The notes under the pieces: generated by a model
What the model saw: the letters and a program-made list of their open reading frames with translations, nothing else
Told to the model about the DNA's origin: nothing
The model's database searches: none
Made by a program: the position numbers and the translations under genes
Shown: in pieces, positions 60,192 to 64,000 of the stretch
Position numbering within the stretch: the stretch's first letter is position 1
Layout: each line of letters begins with the position of its first letter
NCBI GenBank assembly: GCA_001028025.1
Contig: LDAQ01000056.1
Coordinates: 9,010-73,009, forward strand
DNA length: 64,000 bases
Source of the DNA: Faecalicatena fissicatena
Lineage (GTDB): Bacteria; Bacillota; Clostridia; Lachnospirales; Lachnospiraceae
Reading direction: 5' to 3'

Positions 60192-61033
60192 GATCTTCCA
60201 CCTCCGAATCTATCCAGAATCCCTTCGCCCAGCATCCCGGCCCCCAGCACAATCAGCACCAGGAAAAGTCCCGGGAACACTGCGCACCATGGTCCGCCTG
60301 CCAGATAGGTCTGGGATTCTGACAACATTCTTCCCAGGCTGGCATCCGGCGGCTGTACCCCGATTCCCAGATAACTCATCCCTGCTTCCGCAAGCACCGC
60401 GTTATTAAACCCGATGGTCAGCGCAGAAAGCAGCGCCGGCAGAATATTGGGAAGGATGTGTACAAACAGGATTCTGGGAGTGGATACCCCGATTAACTTT
60501 GCGCTGGTCACATAGTCCGCCTCCCGGCAGCGCATGAATTCTCCCCGCACAATTCTGGCAAAGCTGGGGATAAATGCGACCCCAAGCGCCAGCATGACCT
60601 TATATTTTCCGGTTCCCCACACAGTAATGATCACCAGCGCAAGCAGTACGCTCGGAAAAGCGGCCACTGCATCGTTGATCCTCATCAGCGTCTCATCCAG
60701 CCAGCCCCCGAAATATCCCGTCACCGAACCTACAATGATGCCGATCCCGCCGCCAATCAATATCGTGCCGGCCGCTACTAAAAAAGTACTCCCGGCCCCG
60801 GCCAGTACACGGCTGAATACATCCCGTCCAAACTGGTCCGTGCCGAAAATGTGTGCAAGAGACGGTGCATTCAGTTTTATTGATCCCTGCATTGCCTCTG
60901 TATCATAAGGGGTCCAGAAAAACCCAAGCACGATCAGCCCAATCATGATTACGGTAAGAACCAGGCCAAATGTAAAGTTATATCCAGTTTTTCCCATTTT
61001 CCGCTTTTTTATTCGCTGCTTTTCCACATTCAT
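60188..61033 (-). CDS. Peptide ABC transporter permease, OppC/DppC type
   Basis: 281 aa, six TM segments. N-terminal cytoplasmic basic stretch then TM1; APSLAHIFGTDQFGRDVFSRVLAG is the OppC/NikC signature; EAA loop at MRCREADYVTSAKLIGVSTPRILFVHILPN. Start 4 bp after the OppB-type stop. With the preceding gene it forms the channel. Confidence 0.93.
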   Translation of the reverse strand: MNVEKQRIKKRKMGKTGYNFTFGLVLTVIMIGLIVLGFFWTPYDTEAMQGSIKLNAPSLAHIFGTDQFGRDVFSRVLAGAGSTFLVAAGTILIGGGIGIIVGSVTGYFGGWLDETLMRINDAVAAFPSVLLALVIITVWGTGKYKVMLALGVAFIPSFARIVRGEFMRCREADYVTSAKLIGVSTPRILFVHILPNILPALLSALTIGFNNAVLAEAGMSYLGIGVQPPDASLGRMLSESQTYLAGGPWCAVFPGLFLVLIVLGAGMLGEGILDRFGGGRS

Positions 61034-61037
61034 ACCT

Positions 61038-61976
61038 CTATATCTCGATCCGTTTGTCTAATTTCCGATACAGCAGATCCACAATCACATTAATTACCAG
61101 AATGATAACCGCAATCAGGACGATCACGGCTTCCACCACCGGATAATCCCGTTTTGAAATGGAGGATATCAATGTACGGCCAAGTCCCGGTATCCCGAAG
61201 ACCTGCTCAATCACAATACTGTTGGCAATCACATCCGCAATTGCCATGCCCAGAAATGTGATAACCGGAAGAATTCCGTTACGGAACGCATGCCTGACCA
61301 GCATTCTCCATGGACTGTTTCCCCGGCTCATGGCAGTGCGCATATAGTCTTTATGCATCTCGTCCAACAGGGAGTTTCTCAACATCTTCGTTGTCATCGC
61401 CGCCTTGGGAAGTGCGATCGCAATGGACGGCAGGACCAGATATCCCAGGAATCCTCCCACACTCTCTGTATAAGATACGTATCCCCCGGGTGTAAATAGT
61501 TTAAAAATCAGACCAAACAATACGGTGAAAATAATCCCGATAAAAAAAGGCGGGATCGACATGGTGATCTGGTTCAAAATCAAAAACAGCTTATCCACAA
61601 ATTTATTCGCATATCTCACACTCAGCAGGCTGACCGGTATGGAAAACAGCAGAATAAAAAGGAATGCCATCACTGTCATCGCTGCTGTAACGGGCAGTTT
61701 ATCCCCGATCATTTCTTTTACCGGAACCTGGTAAGAATAAGAGGTTCCCATGTCTCCTGTAACAAAATCTTTCACCCACTGTCCATAACGCTGCGGCAGG
61801 GGACGGTTCAGCCCCATCTCCTCCCGCAGAGCCTGGACCTTGCTCTCCGTAGCTTCCGTGCCGAGAATCGATCTCGCCGGATCCCCTGGAATCACTTCAA
61901 ACGCAAGGAAGGCAAGTATACTGACAATTAATAATGCGATTATAAGACCTGCTATTTTCTTTAAAACAAATTTCAT
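61038..61976 (-). CDS. Peptide ABC transporter permease, OppB/DppB type
   Basis: 312 aa, six TM segments. Signatures: IPGDPARSILG near the N-terminus and the EAA loop LLDEMHKDYMRTAMSRGNSPWRMLVRHAFRN, then VIANSIVIEQVFGIPGLGRTL. I start at ATG 61976 (MKFVLKKIAGL), GGGGAGG 6 bases upstream, rather than 12 codons earlier. Confidence 0.93.
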   Translation of the reverse strand: MKFVLKKIAGLIIALLIVSILAFLAFEVIPGDPARSILGTEATESKVQALREEMGLNRPLPQRYGQWVKDFVTGDMGTSYSYQVPVKEMIGDKLPVTAAMTVMAFLFILLFSIPVSLLSVRYANKFVDKLFLILNQITMSIPPFFIGIIFTVLFGLIFKLFTPGGYVSYTESVGGFLGYLVLPSIAIALPKAAMTTKMLRNSLLDEMHKDYMRTAMSRGNSPWRMLVRHAFRNGILPVITFLGMAIADVIANSIVIEQVFGIPGLGRTLISSISKRDYPVVEAVIVLIAVIILVINVIVDLLYRKLDKRIEI

Positions 61977-62088
61977 ACTTACCTCCCCGGGGCCAGATGC
62001 ATCAATACTCATTATGCCCCATTCTGCGTTGGAATGTGTATCCCCTGAAACTGCATGTAATCCATACCGCCCCGAAGCTGTATAACAA

Positions 62089-62106
62089 GTTCAGACAAGT
62101 CTGAAC
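62089..62106 (-). other. Hairpin between binding-protein and permease genes
   Basis: GTTCAGAC-AA-GTCTGAAC, 8-bp stem, 17 bp after the binding-protein stop codon. No U run. Such intercistronic hairpins usually protect the 3' end of the binding-protein segment and reduce read-through. Confidence 0.45.
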
Positions 62107-62123
62107 TGTTACGGGACTGTATA

Positions 62124-63668
62124 CTATTCAACCATATAAATTGCCGCCATATCCTGCACATACAACGGATAGAATGTATACCCGTCATATTTATCGCTGA
62201 CCGCCACCAGATTCGCAAGATCCTGGATATATACATTGGCCGCCTTCTCTGCAAGAATGCCTTCCATCTCTTTATACAGTTTTGTCTGTTCTGCTTCATC
62301 GGTGGAAGAGATTGCTTCTTTAAACTTGCTGTCATACTCTTCGTCTTTAAAATTAATGAAGTTGCCGCTGCTTACGGATGTAAATCTTTCCAGCATTGCG
62401 CGGGCCGACAGATTGGAAGCGTCAACACCCACGACTGTGGACTGATAATTACGCCCCGCATAGACATCTTCCAGCCATGCTTCCCACTCAATCGGCTTAA
62501 TCGTCACATTGACACCGATATTCTTCAGTTCTTCTGCGATGATCTGTGCAGTATCCACATGGGGCTGGTCTGCAGAGCTAACCGTAATCTCCAGATCAAA
62601 TCCGTCCGGATATCCTGCCTCTTTGAGCAGTTCTTTTGCTTTCTCATAGTCCTGCTCATAGTAATGTGCATATTCATCGTCATAATACTTTTTCAGGCCG
62701 GGATACATACTTGTTCCAATACGCACGCCCTTCCCGTCGGCCATCATATCCATAATTTCATCCGGGTTAATGGCATAGCAAAGTGCCTGTCTCACCTTCT
62801 CATTGTTCAGAGGCTCTGTGTCGTTGTTTAAATACAGCGCCTGCACCAGGTTCATGGTTCCCTCTTCAATGTGGAAACCATCCGTCAGTTCTGCCGCCTG
62901 GCTGGAAGTCAGCCGCATTGCCATGTCAATAGAACCACCCTTGAGATTCGTTACCAGCATGTCTGCATCGGCCACGATCCTGAATTCCACCTCGTCCAGA
63001 TGTGCCTTTTCTCCCCAGTAATCCTCATTTTTCTCCAGGATTACATTTTCCTGAGGGCTGCGTGATACATACTTGAACGGCCCGGTTCCAACCGGGGCTG
63101 TCTCCAGCGCATCATAATCTTTCGGGATAATCGCAGTCGTCATATAGGCAAGAAATTCCGTATTCGGTTCCGTGAGGCGGATCTCCACTGTTTTTTCATC
63201 CAGAATATTCACACTCTCTATAATAGAATACGCTGATACCAATGGATCACCATTTGACGTATCAGCGCATCTGTCTATAGAATATTTTACATCTTCCGCC
63301 GTCACGTCATTCCCATTATGGAACTTCACCCCATCACGCAAAGTAAAGGTGTATACCTTTGCATCATCCGAAATTGCATAATCGCTCGCTACGGCTTCAA
63401 TTAAATTACCATCTTTATCCGGCTTCACCAAGCCTTCATAAATGTTAAATAAAACCTCTTTTGTTCCTGCCGCAACTGCTTTGTGTGGGTCAAGACTGTC
63501 CAAATCCTGGGATATACCTACTTTGATACTCCCGCCCTCGACTGGGTTTCCTGAAAGTTTATTCTCCGTCGTTGACTTCTGCTTCTCCTTGTCACCTGAA
63601 CATCCGCTCAGTGCAACAGTTACAGCCATAGTGAGCACTAAAAGAATCCCTGTTACTCTTCTTTTCAT
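62124..63668 (-). CDS. Peptide/nickel-type ABC substrate-binding lipoprotein (SBP_bac_5)
   Basis: 514 aa. Signal peptide MKRRVTGILLVLTMAVTVAL with lipobox LSGC, then SBP_bac_5 domain: DLDSLDPHKAVAAGTKEVLFNIYEGL, YTFTLRDGVKFHNGNDVTAEDVKYS, PVGTGPFKYV, VRQALCYAINPDEI. Binds oligopeptides or, in some members, nickel or opines; ligand unknown. ATG 63668 with AAGGAG 7 bases before; a TTG at 63686 is discarded. First gene of the five-gene transport operon ending in truA. Confidence 0.93.
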   Translation of the reverse strand: MKRRVTGILLVLTMAVTVALSGCSGDKEKQKSTTENKLSGNPVEGGSIKVGISQDLDSLDPHKAVAAGTKEVLFNIYEGLVKPDKDGNLIEAVASDYAISDDAKVYTFTLRDGVKFHNGNDVTAEDVKYSIDRCADTSNGDPLVSAYSIIESVNILDEKTVEIRLTEPNTEFLAYMTTAIIPKDYDALETAPVGTGPFKYVSRSPQENVILEKNEDYWGEKAHLDEVEFRIVADADMLVTNLKGGSIDMAMRLTSSQAAELTDGFHIEEGTMNLVQALYLNNDTEPLNNEKVRQALCYAINPDEIMDMMADGKGVRIGTSMYPGLKKYYDDEYAHYYEQDYEKAKELLKEAGYPDGFDLEITVSSADQPHVDTAQIIAEELKNIGVNVTIKPIEWEAWLEDVYAGRNYQSTVVGVDASNLSARAMLERFTSVSSGNFINFKDEEYDSKFKEAISSTDEAEQTKLYKEMEGILAEKAANVYIQDLANLVAVSDKYDGYTFYPLYVQDMAAIYMVE

Positions 63669-63715
63669 GATTGTCTCCTTCTTCAAATAACCTTCATTAT
63701 TAAATTGTCGATTTC

Positions 63716-63744
63716 ATTTTATAAGATTTGACACGTTTTGGCAA
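63716..63744 (-). promoter_or_regulatory. Promoter of the peptide-ABC operon
   Basis: Minus strand TTGCCA (63739-63744), 17-bp spacer, TAAAAT (63716-63721), leader of about 40 bases. Confidence 0.6.
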
Positions 63745-64000
63745 GTACTTAATTAAGGAATCAGCGACGAGCTTTAGTCTCGGCGCGGATGGGGGACGCT
63801 TCATGACAGGGATGCCGGGGAGGTACTGACGGCGCGTAATCGTACATCTACAAGAACGAATTTAGTGCCGCTTATCAGAACGGGGGCACTATTTTAAATT
63901 TACTGGAAAAGCCTATTTTTAACCTACTGCGGATATGAAAATTACGCCAATTCTATTCCATCCGCTGGCCCGGTCTGGTATCCAACCGGGGAAAGAGTTC
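63745..64000. other. Terminal 256 bp without a recognised gene
   Basis: No frame with SD and start is seen. The stretch has a possible hairpin AGTGCC...GGCACT (about 63867-63891) with CTTATCAGAACGG between, which faintly recalls the CTAATCAAAATCGG core of the structured repeats, but no central hairpins follow before the window ends. Read as intergenic DNA. Confidence 0.3.

Noticed and set aside
63745..64000. Possible third copy of the structured inverted repeat at the right edge
   Set aside because: Only a short resemblance (CTTATCAGAACGG against CTAATCAAAATCGG); the long arms and the two central hairpins are not seen before the window ends.

Overview
The window looks like a chromosomal segment of an anaerobic, low-to-mid GC Firmicute of the class Clostridia, most likely a gut Lachnospiraceae. 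The evidence is the gene set: YesM/YesN-type two-component sugar regulation, an anaerobic Ni-Fe carbon monoxide dehydrogenase with its ferredoxin and flavoprotein, LL-diaminopimelate aminotransferase, ECF transporters, a Crh-like HPr protein, SleB-type wall hydrolase and COG0523 GTPases. SD sequences are strong (AGGAGG) and promoters match the sigma-A consensus. Species cannot be fixed from sequence alone. There is no rRNA, CRISPR array, prophage or complete insertion sequence. Two tRNA genes lie at 44.9-45.1 kb.

Layout. 0-7.3 kb: a carbohydrate ABC uptake system (lipoprotein cut by the window edge, two permeases), its histidine kinase and AraC-type response regulator, and an amidohydrolase. 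Two promoters in this locus share one composite operator. 7.5-8.7 kb: a ferredoxin-nitroreductase and a small ferredoxin, followed by a 300-bp structured inverted repeat. 9.0-15.1 kb: LacI regulator, anhydro-N-acetylmuramic acid kinase and an Rbs-type ABC importer, with twin LacI operators. 15.3-18.8 kb: FtsX-type ABC permease plus ATPase. 18.9-22.8 kb: a GPH sugar symporter and a membrane GGDEF/EAL protein with a degenerate GGDEF site. 22.9-30.0 kb: TetR regulator, an ECF transporter (S, T, fused A1A2) and two ABC half-transporters in one run, resembling metallophore or cofactor uptake loci. 30.1-30.4 kb: a second copy of the structured inverted repeat. 30.5-34.6 kb: CO dehydrogenase, four-cluster ferredoxin, FAD/NAD oxidoreductase and an Rrf2 regulator whose presumed operator occurs at both its own promoter and the CODH operon. 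34.8-36 kb: an orphan terminator-type RNA leader facing an AraC/GyrI gene. 36.2-37.2 kb: wall hydrolase. 37.4-43.5 kb: a GntR-controlled catabolic cluster of unknown substrate (class II aldolase, metallo-beta-lactamase hydrolase, Tm-1-like protein, GntP permease, UroD/MtaA-type methyltransferase). 43.6-44.7 kb: decayed genes. 44.8-49.9 kb: tRNA-Pro, tRNA-Gln, dapL, dapF, ANTAR protein, glnA with a terminator in its leader, and an HPr-like protein. 50-57.8 kb: polysaccharide deacetylase, TetR, SDR, C39-like peptidase, fructokinase, two COG0523 GTPases and exonuclease III. 58-63.7 kb: an oligopeptide/dipeptide-type ABC operon with truA at its end.

The most notable items are: a two-copy family of about 300-bp structured elements whose stems covary while unpaired positions stay conserved; an orphan attenuator leader without an intact downstream gene; REP-like GGGGTCAGACCCC palindromes that supply the stop codons of two genes; paired operators for five local regulators that give testable regulons; and a catabolic cluster without a known substrate.
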